A stretch of DNA of 64,000 bases from Candidatus Uhrbacteria bacterium (GTDB taxonomy: Bacteria; Patescibacteriota; Patescibacteriia; 2-12-FULL-60-25): assembly GCA_016222815.1 (NCBI GenBank), contig JACRQE010000006.1:124001-188000 (forward strand). Reading direction: 5' to 3'. Both the position numbers and the translations under genes were made by a program. Each line of letters begins with the position of its first letter. The first letter of the stretch is position 1. Positions 18,369 through 26,992 of the stretch are shown piece by piece. The notes under the pieces were generated by a model. The model saw nothing but the letters and a program-made list of their open reading frames with translations, was not told the origin of the DNA and made no database searches.

Positions 18369-19253
18369 ATGCTCAATAAGATGCTTATCGCGTGGTTTGT
18401 CGTTGTTCTTCTGGCCTTGTCCGGCTGTTTGTTCGAACAGCAACCGGAGAACCGAGCTGTAGTGGTCCAACAGACCGGAACGGATAGTCCGGTGCGGATC
18501 TTCGACCTGAATCCGGTCATCATCGTCTCGCGTGCGACGGACAATGGCGTCCATCAGAAGGTCGTGCCTGGGAAATCCTCGGAACCGCAGATGCCGGAAG
18601 AAGAAATCCCGACCAACCTGCTGTTCGTGACCTGCGAGAGCGGACCCACGGAAGTCGCGGTGCCGCTCAACGCCGAAGACGGGAAGTTCTGCGACACGGT
18701 CCAGATCTATCCGTACCGTTCGGACGACAACGGATCTTATGGGGTCAGTGGATCGCTGATCACATGGGATCTGCCGGAAGACGGCGTGGCGCAATTCCTG
18801 GGCCAGGGATACGGACCTGGCGGAAGCGTTCGTCGGCTCGTATCGCTGACCGACGCCTTCTGGTCCAGCGATAAGTGGGATGAGCCGGAGACGCTGCTCA
18901 CTGCTTGCGTAAAACCGCCGGCCGCGACGCCACACGCCTTTGCGCCGATCTGCAGGAGCCTTCCGGTGCGTGCCATAATCAATATCGAAGGCGCATGGTG
19001 CTTCAACGGCGCGACATTCCAGGGCGATTGCCACGACGTCGAGATCAGGCAGGACGGCCGCGAACTCTACGTGGATGACGACGTGCTGGCTGACGGACAA
19101 CTGCTGGTCCGAAACGTCACGTTCAACCGCGACAACGACTACATCTACGACGGCATCCTCGATTCGCACGAATATATGTACGGAATCGTGCGGATGAACG
19201 GCTACACCGACGTGCTCGGTACCTGGACGGCTTGGAAGCTGCCGTTGTATTGA
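18369..19253 (+). CDS. hypothetical lipoprotein
   Basis: Lipobox LLALSGC; SD ACGGAGG before ATG 18369. Confidence 0.7.
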   Translation: MLNKMLIAWFVVVLLALSGCLFEQQPENRAVVVQQTGTDSPVRIFDLNPVIIVSRATDNGVHQKVVPGKSSEPQMPEEEIPTNLLFVTCESGPTEVAVPLNAEDGKFCDTVQIYPYRSDDNGSYGVSGSLITWDLPEDGVAQFLGQGYGPGGSVRRLVSLTDAFWSSDKWDEPETLLTACVKPPAATPHAFAPICRSLPVRAIINIEGAWCFNGATFQGDCHDVEIRQDGRELYVDDDVLADGQLLVRNVTFNRDNDYIYDGILDSHEYMYGIVRMNGYTDVLGTWTAWKLPLY

Positions 19254-19266
19254 GGGAAAATCGTGA

Positions 19267-19293
19267 CAAGTACCGCGTACTTCGTACAAAAAT
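19267..19293. repeat. heptamer-periodic array
   Basis: aagtacc-gcgtact-tcgtaca-aaaatca. Confidence 0.6.
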
Positions 19294-19310
19294 CAGACGC
19301 GGAATTCTGA

Positions 19311-19337
19311 AACCCCTGCGAAAGCGGGGGTTTTCTT
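19311..19337 (+). terminator. Rho-independent terminator
   Basis: AACCCCTGCGAAAGCGGGGGTTTTCTT. Confidence 0.75.
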
Positions 19338-19380
19338 CGTGCTTTTGCCAGCCTAATGACGGCGTGCCAGAATCGTTTGC

Positions 19381-21174
19381 ATGGGGAAGCGCTGGATCGT
19401 TACCGGGAACGAACAGCCCTGCGGAAACGCAGCGGCTGATTTTATCGCTGGGCTCGGACTCCATCCGATAGCGTGTCGCCTTTTGGCCAATAGGGGCCTG
19501 ACAGAACCCGATGAAATTAAGAGATTCTTGTCCCCGGATTGGGATATGGATGTGCATGATCCTTTTTTGTTTACCCAGATGTCGGCTGCGGTGGAGCGGA
19601 TATTCAGCGCCCTGGAGTCGGGCGAAAAAATCACGGTACACGGCGATTACGATGCGGATGGCGTGACGGGCAGCGCTGTCCTCATCTCGACGTTGAGGGA
19701 AATCGAGGAACAAGTCAGAAGTCATGTCAAAAGTCAGATGTCAGATGTCAGAAGTCGGGAGTTGGATTCGTGCGTTGATTCATATATCCCGCATCGAGAC
19801 AAGGAAGGTTATGGGCTGCATCCGGTCACCGTCGATTACCTGAAAGAACGCGGCACATCACTGCTCATAACCGTGGATTGCGGCATCGCCAGCGTTGCGG
19901 AAATCGCCAAGGCCAAGAGTTTGGGGATGGATGTGATCGTGGTGGACCACCATCAATTCGGGACGGAATTGCCGGATGCCATACTCATCCATCCGAAACT
20001 GCCGGGTGAGACATATCCGTTCAAGGATTTGGCGGCTGTCGGTGTGGCTTGGAAGGTGGCGTGCGCTTTGGTTTCGGAAGCCGGTAGGCGCGGCATGGCC
20101 ATGCCTGAAGCTTTCGACAAATGGCTGTTGGATTTCGTGGCCATCGCCACCGTGACCGACATGGTCCCTTTGCTTGGGGAAAACAGGGTTTTGGAGGCTT
20201 ATGGCCTCAAGGTCCTGAACAAGACGCGCAGGCCGGGCATGCAGGCCTTGATTCGTGCGGCATCAGGACAGAAAACAAAAGGTTTGGATACGATGTCCAT
20301 CGCCTTTGGTCTCGGGCCGCGCATCAACGCAGCAGGGCGCATGGACCATGCGTCTTTGGCTTTGAAGCTCATGCTGGCCGAAACGGATCAGGAAGCCGAG
20401 GAGCTGGCGACTAAGCTGGAGGGGCAAAACCGGGACAGGCAGAAAGCCATGACGCAGATGCTGGAAGAGGCGGAGCTGCAGTTCGCGGCGGCTTCCGAAT
20501 GGTCGGTCCTGGCGTTTTGGTCGGAAAATTGGCCTCCGGCATTGGTCGGGCTGATTGCCGGGAAATATCTGGACCGGACCGGCAAGCCGACGATTGCCAT
20601 CGGCAAACACGGCGACCGCTGGGTCGGGTCCGGCAGGTCACAGACGCCTTTCGACATAACCGAATCCATGCGTCGGGCTGGCGACGGTTTTTTGACGCAT
20701 GTCGGCGGCCACATGCAGGCTTGCGGATTCTCTTTTTCACACGAACTAGACGTCAAGGATTTGGTAGACAAACTGATGGTGCAATCCAGTGCGGATCTTG
20801 CTGGGACCGAATTCGCGCCGACCATCAATATCGACGCGGAGCTCAAGCTCGGCGAAGTGGATTGGAGCTTGATCGAGACGCTCGCCAAGTTCGAACCGAT
20901 GGGTGAAGCGAATCGGAGGCCGATATTCATGGCGAGTCGGCTCCAGGTCGTAGCTTGTGATCTTGTGGGTCAGAACCAAAACCATCTCCGATGCCTGATG
21001 CGAGACGCGGACGGCAAGAGCATACGGTTCATCGGTTTCAATTTCGGTAAACGGGCAAGCGAGTTCAGCATCGGTGAAACCATAGATGTGGTTTTCGACG
21101 TAGAAGTGAACGAGTGGAATGGTCGCAGGGACATTCAATGCAAATTGGTGGATGTGAGGAGATCGAGTGTCTGA
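19381..21174 (+). CDS. recJ: single-stranded-DNA-specific exonuclease RecJ
   Basis: HGDYDADGVTGSAVL; VVDHHQFG; GPRINAAGRMDHASLAL; VGGHMQACGFS. Confidence 0.95.
   Translation: MGKRWIVTGNEQPCGNAAADFIAGLGLHPIACRLLANRGLTEPDEIKRFLSPDWDMDVHDPFLFTQMSAAVERIFSALESGEKITVHGDYDADGVTGSAVLISTLREIEEQVRSHVKSQMSDVRSRELDSCVDSYIPHRDKEGYGLHPVTVDYLKERGTSLLITVDCGIASVAEIAKAKSLGMDVIVVDHHQFGTELPDAILIHPKLPGETYPFKDLAAVGVAWKVACALVSEAGRRGMAMPEAFDKWLLDFVAIATVTDMVPLLGENRVLEAYGLKVLNKTRRPGMQALIRAASGQKTKGLDTMSIAFGLGPRINAAGRMDHASLALKLMLAETDQEAEELATKLEGQNRDRQKAMTQMLEEAELQFAAASEWSVLAFWSENWPPALVGLIAGKYLDRTGKPTIAIGKHGDRWVGSGRSQTPFDITESMRRAGDGFLTHVGGHMQACGFSFSHELDVKDLVDKLMVQSSADLAGTEFAPTINIDAELKLGEVDWSLIETLAKFEPMGEANRRPIFMASRLQVVACDLVGQNQNHLRCLMRDADGKSIRFIGFNFGKRASEFSIGETIDVVFDVEVNEWNGRRDIQCKLVDVRRSSV
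19711..19765. repeat. heptamer-periodic array inside recJ
   Basis: agtcaga-agtcatg-tcaaa-agtcaga-tgtcaga-tgtcaga-agtcggg. Confidence 0.8.
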
Positions 21175-21212
21175 AATCAAGAAAGTACTGTCAGAAATTA
21201 AGCGTGAAAAAA

Positions 21213-21249
21213 TTTTGTCGTTCCCCGGTCAAGCCGTGGGATGACAAAA
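21213..21249. repeat. GTCGTTCCCCGG..CCGTGGGATGAC palindromic repeat
   Basis: ttttgtcgttccccggtcaagccgtgggatgacaaaa, upstream of rnhA. Confidence 0.8.
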
Positions 21250-21276
21250 AGTTGGTCAAAATATATCCTATCGAAC

Positions 21277-21699
21277 ATGAAACTCATTATCTACACCGAT
21301 GGAGGGGCGCGCGGGAATCCGGGGCCGGCGGGGATTGGCGTGGCTATCTACGATGAGAGCGGAAAAGTCCTGGAGGAACACGCGGAATATCTGGGCAAGA
21401 CAACGAACAACCAAGCCGAATATCGCGCCGTGATTTTGGGTCTGCAGAGGGCGTTGGCGCTAGGGGCGACATCGGTCGAGGTCAGGGCAGACAGCGAATT
21501 GATGGTAAAACAGGCGAATGGTGAATATAAAGTCAAGAATCCGGATTTGGCAAAGCGCTTTTTGGAGCTGAAAAACCTGGAAATTCAGTTAGGCAGGCGC
21601 GTGTCGTATCGGCATGTCAGACGGGAGCAGAATAAGCACGCAGATGCGCTGTCAAACATGGCGATGGACAAAGGGATGGGGATAAGTCATGCGGATTGA
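21277..21699 (+). CDS. rnhA: ribonuclease HI family protein
   Basis: IIYTDGGARGNPGPAG; NNQAEYRAVILGL; ADSELMVKQ. Confidence 0.92.
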   Translation: MKLIIYTDGGARGNPGPAGIGVAIYDESGKVLEEHAEYLGKTTNNQAEYRAVILGLQRALALGATSVEVRADSELMVKQANGEYKVKNPDLAKRFLELKNLEIQLGRRVSYRHVRREQNKHADALSNMAMDKGMGISHAD

Positions 21700-21758
21700 T
21701 ATATCAGGCCTGAAATTATTGCCCCAATCTAGCCCCAGATGTGGTACAATGGTACGGG

Positions 21759-23732
21759 ATGGAAAACCGTATTTCTTTGATTAAAAAAAAGGCACCCGGG
21801 TCATCCAAAAAAACCAAGCGTCCGGCTTGGTTATGGGGTTGGCATTATTTAGTTCCGAGCTTCGTGTTTTTCTTCGGGGTCGGTTTACTGCTCGGGGCTT
21901 TTCAATTTTCCGACATTAAGTTCCGCCAGGCCGGTGCGACATCGGCGGATTATGTCATGGGCTGGATTTGGGCGGATCCGATCGGTTGGATTTCGATGAA
22001 CGATACGAACCCTGGTGCTTGTCCTGTGGGTCCCTGCGGCACATACGGTGTCACGGTGGATACGGTGACGCGTGAGATGACGGGTTTCGCTTGGTCGGAT
22101 AAAGCGGGTTGGATTTGTTTCGGCAAAACATGCGGCCTGCACGCGGACTGCAATAACGGCAGTCCGCCGCCTCCGCCATTACCGCCGCCAGTCGGTGCGC
22201 TTAATGCCAGCATCAGCTCCGGCGTCGGAATGTTGGATGTGCATGGCTGGGCAAAAGTCTGCAACGAGAATGAAGAAGGTTGGATTTCTTTGAACTGTAC
22301 GGATGCTGGGGCGTGTGGGACTTATAACTATAAAGTCAAATACAACTCGGGCAACAAGACGTTCAACGGCAGGCTCGACGGAGCGCATCCGATACCCAAT
22401 AACGAATCCCTGGCGTGGAACGGGAACATCAGCGGAACAGGTTTTGGATATATGGATTTCCAGTTTGCATGGTTGAATACGCCGACCGAAAATCCGCCGG
22501 AAGTAAATTGCCACGACGGTTTGGATAACGACATGGACGGCTTGGTCGACTGCGACGACGCTTCCTGCAAGCCGACAAACACCTGCAACCAAAGCATTTG
22601 GACGAATACGGATTCGGGTGGGAATCCGATCTGTAAAAACGGCAAGGATGATGATGGGACGGGGGTCGACTGCGCATCGCCTCGCTGCAAAGGGTCGACA
22701 GAGTGCCAAGAGGTCTTGACAAATACGGATTATTTCGGCACGAACATGTGCGTCAATACGATAGATGACGACGGTGACGGTGCAGTGGATTGCGTGGATG
22801 TCGGGTGCACAGGGTATTTCGCATGTGCGGCAGGCGAACCGACGTTCGGTGCAGGAGCGTGCAGCGACACTGTAGACAATGATTCAAACGGCCAAACCGA
22901 CTGTGATGACGCTAATTGCCAATTGTTCGATCCGGTTTGCACGCCAGCTTGGCTCTCGGCTAAATTCGGGAACGTGTATGCCCAGCAGGGAATCTCGGGC
23001 ACTGCCTCTAAACCGTCTACAGCGACTTATTGCCTTACGAGCAACGGCGCAATAACGGGTTTCACCAGCGGTTCGGGTTGTGCGGAAGCCACGTCCGGCG
23101 CTATCAGCCTGCCTAAGACCGGGACTGGATATAAAGGCAGTTTGGGCAGTTTGGATATCCCAGGGATACTGGCTGGGCGCTACGGAGCCGTAAAGGAATT
23201 AGTGGTAGGCGGAGGAGATATCACGGCGCAAGTGGATGCGCTGCTCATAGGCAAGGTCTATCACGTGGTGGGTAACGTGAGTTTGAACGCCAAAATATTC
23301 CAGAACGGAGTGGCCGCCACTCAACGGGGCAACGGCCTGCTCATCGTGGAAGGCGACCTGAATATCATCGGCAATTTGGATTATCAGGCAATCGGTTCGG
23401 TTTCATCCCTAAGGAATCTGGCGTCATTCGGCGTCATCGTGAAAAAGAACGGCGCCGTCGGCGGGAACATCACGATATCTCCGACCGTGACCAAGATCGT
23501 GGGCGCGTATTTCGCCGAAGAGTCCATCTCGACCGGTTCGGCAGGAGCTGTGGATGTGCCGTTGGATGTGATTGGATTGATGGCATCGCGCCAAATCAAT
23601 CTGCAGCGCAACTACCGCGACGCGGTGCGTGCGGCTGAAACCGTAACCTTCGATGGACGGGCAGTGGCTAATCCGCCGCCGGGAATGGCTGACGTCAGCC
23701 AATCATTGCCGACCTCAAAAGACGCATTCTAA
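21759..23732 (+). CDS. large membrane-anchored surface protein with GWIS-type and Cys/Asp-rich repeats
   Basis: N-terminal TM; three GWI[SC] motifs; four C-x(3-4)-DDD.DG..DC.D..C repeats; located just before pilM. Confidence 0.75.
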   Translation: MENRISLIKKKAPGSSKKTKRPAWLWGWHYLVPSFVFFFGVGLLLGAFQFSDIKFRQAGATSADYVMGWIWADPIGWISMNDTNPGACPVGPCGTYGVTVDTVTREMTGFAWSDKAGWICFGKTCGLHADCNNGSPPPPPLPPPVGALNASISSGVGMLDVHGWAKVCNENEEGWISLNCTDAGACGTYNYKVKYNSGNKTFNGRLDGAHPIPNNESLAWNGNISGTGFGYMDFQFAWLNTPTENPPEVNCHDGLDNDMDGLVDCDDASCKPTNTCNQSIWTNTDSGGNPICKNGKDDDGTGVDCASPRCKGSTECQEVLTNTDYFGTNMCVNTIDDDGDGAVDCVDVGCTGYFACAAGEPTFGAGACSDTVDNDSNGQTDCDDANCQLFDPVCTPAWLSAKFGNVYAQQGISGTASKPSTATYCLTSNGAITGFTSGSGCAEATSGAISLPKTGTGYKGSLGSLDIPGILAGRYGAVKELVVGGGDITAQVDALLIGKVYHVVGNVSLNAKIFQNGVAATQRGNGLLIVEGDLNIIGNLDYQAIGSVSSLRNLASFGVIVKKNGAVGGNITISPTVTKIVGAYFAEESISTGSAGAVDVPLDVIGLMASRQINLQRNYRDAVRAAETVTFDGRAVANPPPGMADVSQSLPTSKDAF

Positions 23733-23736
23733 AATT

Positions 23737-24807
23737 ATGGGATTATTTTCCAGAAAGCCACCGCAAAAAAGCTATCTCGGCATCGATATCGGCCAGTCGG
23801 GCATCAAGATAGTGGAGCTCAAGAACGAAAAAGGACGCGCCCGCCTGGTGACTTACGCGTATGCCGAGCTGCCGTCCGAAAGCTATGACAAGGCTTTGAC
23901 CGAGGATTTGGGGAAGACCGCGGAGTTCGTGAAGAAGATGCTGTCCAAATCGCGCAGCACCAGCAAACTGACCATCGCCGCTCTGCCGATTTCGGCGGTG
24001 TTCTCTTCCATCATCAGCGTACCGGGTTCATCCGAGAAGGAAGTCAAGGACGCGATCCAGCTTCAGGCGAAAAAACTGATCCCGGTTCCGCTCGAAGAAG
24101 TGACTTTGGACTCGAAAACGATTGATTCGGATTCCACCGGGGACGGAGGAAAGAAAGTCACGAGAGTGCTCCTGACGGGCGCACCGAAGACTTTGGTGCA
24201 GCGCTATCTGGATTTGGCGAAACAGGCGGGCTTGGAGCTCATCTCGCTCGAAACGGAGGCGTTTGCGCAAATCCGTTCGCTGATCGGTAAGGACCGTTCC
24301 AGCATCATGGTCATAGACATCGGCGCGGCGCGGACGAATATTTCGGTGATCGAGAAGGGCATACCGTTCCTCAATCGTTCGATCGCAACAGGAGGCCAAG
24401 GCATAACGCAAACGATCTCGAAAACGCTGTCCATCCCGCTGGACCAGGCCGAGAACATGAAGCGCGACATCCGATCCATGCAGTCGTTCGCCCAAACTGG
24501 AGACGTTTCCATCATCTTGTCCACGCTTCTGAAGCCGATAATCGACGAGATCCGCTATTCGTTCAACTTGTACCAGGGACAGACCGAGAACGGCCAGCAG
24601 AAACGGATAGACAAAATCATCCTGACCGGAGGCTCGGCGCTTTTGCCGCGTTTGCCGGAATTCGTGACGCAACTCATGAACGTGAATGCCTATCTTGGGG
24701 ATCCGTGGGCCAGGGTGATCTATCCGCAGGACTTGCGTCCGATATTGGATGAGATCGGACCGAGATTCACGGTCGCCATCGGTTGCGCCATGAGGGATAT
24801 CGAATAA
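23737..24807 (+). CDS. pilM: type IV pilus assembly protein PilM
   Basis: YLGIDIGQSGIKIVEL; VIDIGAARTNISV; actin-like fold motifs. Confidence 0.92.
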   Translation: MGLFSRKPPQKSYLGIDIGQSGIKIVELKNEKGRARLVTYAYAELPSESYDKALTEDLGKTAEFVKKMLSKSRSTSKLTIAALPISAVFSSIISVPGSSEKEVKDAIQLQAKKLIPVPLEEVTLDSKTIDSDSTGDGGKKVTRVLLTGAPKTLVQRYLDLAKQAGLELISLETEAFAQIRSLIGKDRSSIMVIDIGAARTNISVIEKGIPFLNRSIATGGQGITQTISKTLSIPLDQAENMKRDIRSMQSFAQTGDVSIILSTLLKPIIDEIRYSFNLYQGQTENGQQKRIDKIILTGGSALLPRLPEFVTQLMNVNAYLGDPWARVIYPQDLRPILDEIGPRFTVAIGCAMRDIE

Positions 24808-24817
24808 TAACCAAACA

Positions 24818-25960
24818 ATGTCATCAGATATCTCGCTTCTGCCCGAAGACCTGCGGAGAAAAGAAGAAGCGATGAAAACCTCCGCCAAACAGGAGCCGCC
24901 GAAAGAATCGGGGGTCGATATGCGTTTCTTCATCCCCAAGGAAGAAGGGGAGGATATCGAAGTCATCGAAGTCGACGAGGGCGAAATAGACCAGGTCCTG
25001 GCCGGCGAGCCGACGCTGACAAAATTCGCTTTTTACGCGACCAGCTTCATAGACAACCTGAAGTCCAAGCTGTTCAAGCCAAAACCCATCGAAGCACCGC
25101 CTAAGGCACCGCCGCAATTTTTCAAAGCGCCGCCACCCAAACCAGCGGAAGTTCCGGCCAAACCGGGAGCTCCGGCGGCACCTTCGTTTGCGATGCCGGC
25201 AGTCGGGGCGGCTAAACCAGCTGTGACGCCGGCTCCGACAGGCGCCCAGCCTGCGGTACCCAGCGCGAAGCCAGGGATGAACGGGATGGCGGCGGCCAGG
25301 GTCAAAGCGCAGATTGCGCCTTTCGCGGTGACTCCGCGGCGCGTCAGGGTCATCAGGCGCGTCCGTAAACCGTTGCGCGTCAGCTTCGTGACCGAGGAAC
25401 AAGCCAGATTAATCCAAGTAGACGTCCGCAAACGCCGCTTCACGTTCATCGTCACGGCGTTATTCTTCGTGATCTTGTTGGCTGGAGGCTATGGATTGCT
25501 GGATTTCCAGCACAAACAGGCGCAGATGGGTATGGACCAAGCGAACACGCAGTTGGCGGATGTCAGGTCCAAGATTTCCGAACAGCTCAAGGTTTGGTCG
25601 TCGTTCCAATATCTGGAACCAAAATTGAAGGCATTGGCCGGTCTGCTCGACCAGCATGTCAGTCCGACGAAACTCCTGGCGCAATTGGAGGAACATACTT
25701 TACCGACCGTGTCATACCAGAATTTTTCATTGTCCGCGGATCGAAAAGTCAATTTGGCGGTCACGGCGGATTCATTGGATACGGCGGCGAAACAACTGGT
25801 CGTATTCCAGACGGCCGGGTTCATCAAGAAGGTCGAGGCAACAAGTTACAGCGTGGCGTATGACTCGAAAGATGCGTCGAAAGTCATAGGCGTCAGCTTC
25901 CAGGCTATTTTGACCCTCTCGGACAACGCGCTTAACCAGATGGCGGTCGAAACGAACTGA
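24818..25960 (+). CDS. PilN-like pilus assembly protein with Pro/Ala-rich N-terminal region
   Basis: Position after pilM; ISLLPEDLRRKEE N-term; single TM then coiled domain. Confidence 0.7.
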   Translation: MSSDISLLPEDLRRKEEAMKTSAKQEPPKESGVDMRFFIPKEEGEDIEVIEVDEGEIDQVLAGEPTLTKFAFYATSFIDNLKSKLFKPKPIEAPPKAPPQFFKAPPPKPAEVPAKPGAPAAPSFAMPAVGAAKPAVTPAPTGAQPAVPSAKPGMNGMAAARVKAQIAPFAVTPRRVRVIRRVRKPLRVSFVTEEQARLIQVDVRKRRFTFIVTALFFVILLAGGYGLLDFQHKQAQMGMDQANTQLADVRSKISEQLKVWSSFQYLEPKLKALAGLLDQHVSPTKLLAQLEEHTLPTVSYQNFSLSADRKVNLAVTADSLDTAAKQLVVFQTAGFIKKVEATSYSVAYDSKDASKVIGVSFQAILTLSDNALNQMAVETN

Positions 25961-25962
25961 TT

Positions 25963-26574
25963 ATGGAAAACGAAGCGAAAAAAACGTCAAAGTTCTTCAC
26001 CGAATATTATGTGGTGGCGTTTTTGTTCCTGATCGCCGCTTTTGCCGGCACGGCGATTTTCGTCCATCGACCCTTGATTACGCAGATCAAGCAGCTGAAT
26101 GCGGATACCCAAAGCAAGTTGATGGAGATAGATAACGAAAGGAATTACCTGAAGAGCGTCGAAGGATCGGTCGCGGCGGCCCAGTCCATACCGTCGAACG
26201 TACTGGCCGAGGTTGACCAAGCGTTGCCGACTTCGCAGAATATCCCGTCGCTGTTGGTCCAGTTCGGCTCCGCGGCATTGAGCAACAACGTACAGATAGA
26301 TACGATTACGTTCACTGAGGGCGCACAGGGGGCAGGAGGCCAAACCAGCCTGCCGAGCGGCATGATCGCACCGTTGGACGTCAACCTGTCGGTCCGTGCC
26401 GCCAGCTATTTCGAGATGAAGCGCTTTTTAGCCGATATCGAAGGCAGTTTGCGGGTCATGGATATCCTTACAATGATGTCTGCCGGCGATACGCCAGGGG
26501 TGAGCACTGGTTATTCGCTGCAGCTCCGGACATATTCATACATCCCGCCGCAAACCCGCACCGCGCAGCAATAA
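25963..26574 (+). CDS. PilO-like pilus assembly protein
   Basis: Position and single TM with coiled-coil and ferredoxin-like C-terminal pattern. Confidence 0.7.
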   Translation: MENEAKKTSKFFTEYYVVAFLFLIAAFAGTAIFVHRPLITQIKQLNADTQSKLMEIDNERNYLKSVEGSVAAAQSIPSNVLAEVDQALPTSQNIPSLLVQFGSAALSNNVQIDTITFTEGAQGAGGQTSLPSGMIAPLDVNLSVRAASYFEMKRFLADIEGSLRVMDILTMMSAGDTPGVSTGYSLQLRTYSYIPPQTRTAQQ

Positions 26575-26586
26575 ACCTCAATCTCC

Positions 26587-26976
26587 ATGCCGGCATCAAA
26601 CCTTTTCAACCGCATCCTGCTGATCCTCGGCGCGCTCGCCGTGGCGGGTTCGGTGTTTTGGTTTTTGTATACGAGTTTGACGCCGGTCGAAGTGCCGCCG
26701 CCTCCGGCATCGCGCGGCGCCTTGCACTTCGACGTCCGGGCTGACTTGTCAAAGAACCAGCGTTTCATGCAGCTTCGGCCGTTAGTCAGCGATTTCAACG
26801 TCGTACCAGGCGCCATGGGCAGGCAGAATCCGTTCATGCCGTTGCCGCCGCCTTTGCCGGTTTCGCCTTCATCCACGACATCGACCAAGGAGACCGTTGC
26901 GACATCGACAGTGATGACGGCGACATCAACGTCGCCTCAAATGGCCGTGACTTCGACGGACGCGGGCGAGCAATAA
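26587..26976 (+). CDS. small membrane protein of the pilus operon
   Basis: Single TM; between pilO-like and pilB; Thr/Ser/Pro-rich tail. Confidence 0.6.
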   Translation: MPASNLFNRILLILGALAVAGSVFWFLYTSLTPVEVPPPPASRGALHFDVRADLSKNQRFMQLRPLVSDFNVVPGAMGRQNPFMPLPPPLPVSPSSTTSTKETVATSTVMTATSTSPQMAVTSTDAGEQ

Positions 26977-26992
26977 ACGCAATTGTAGAAAT

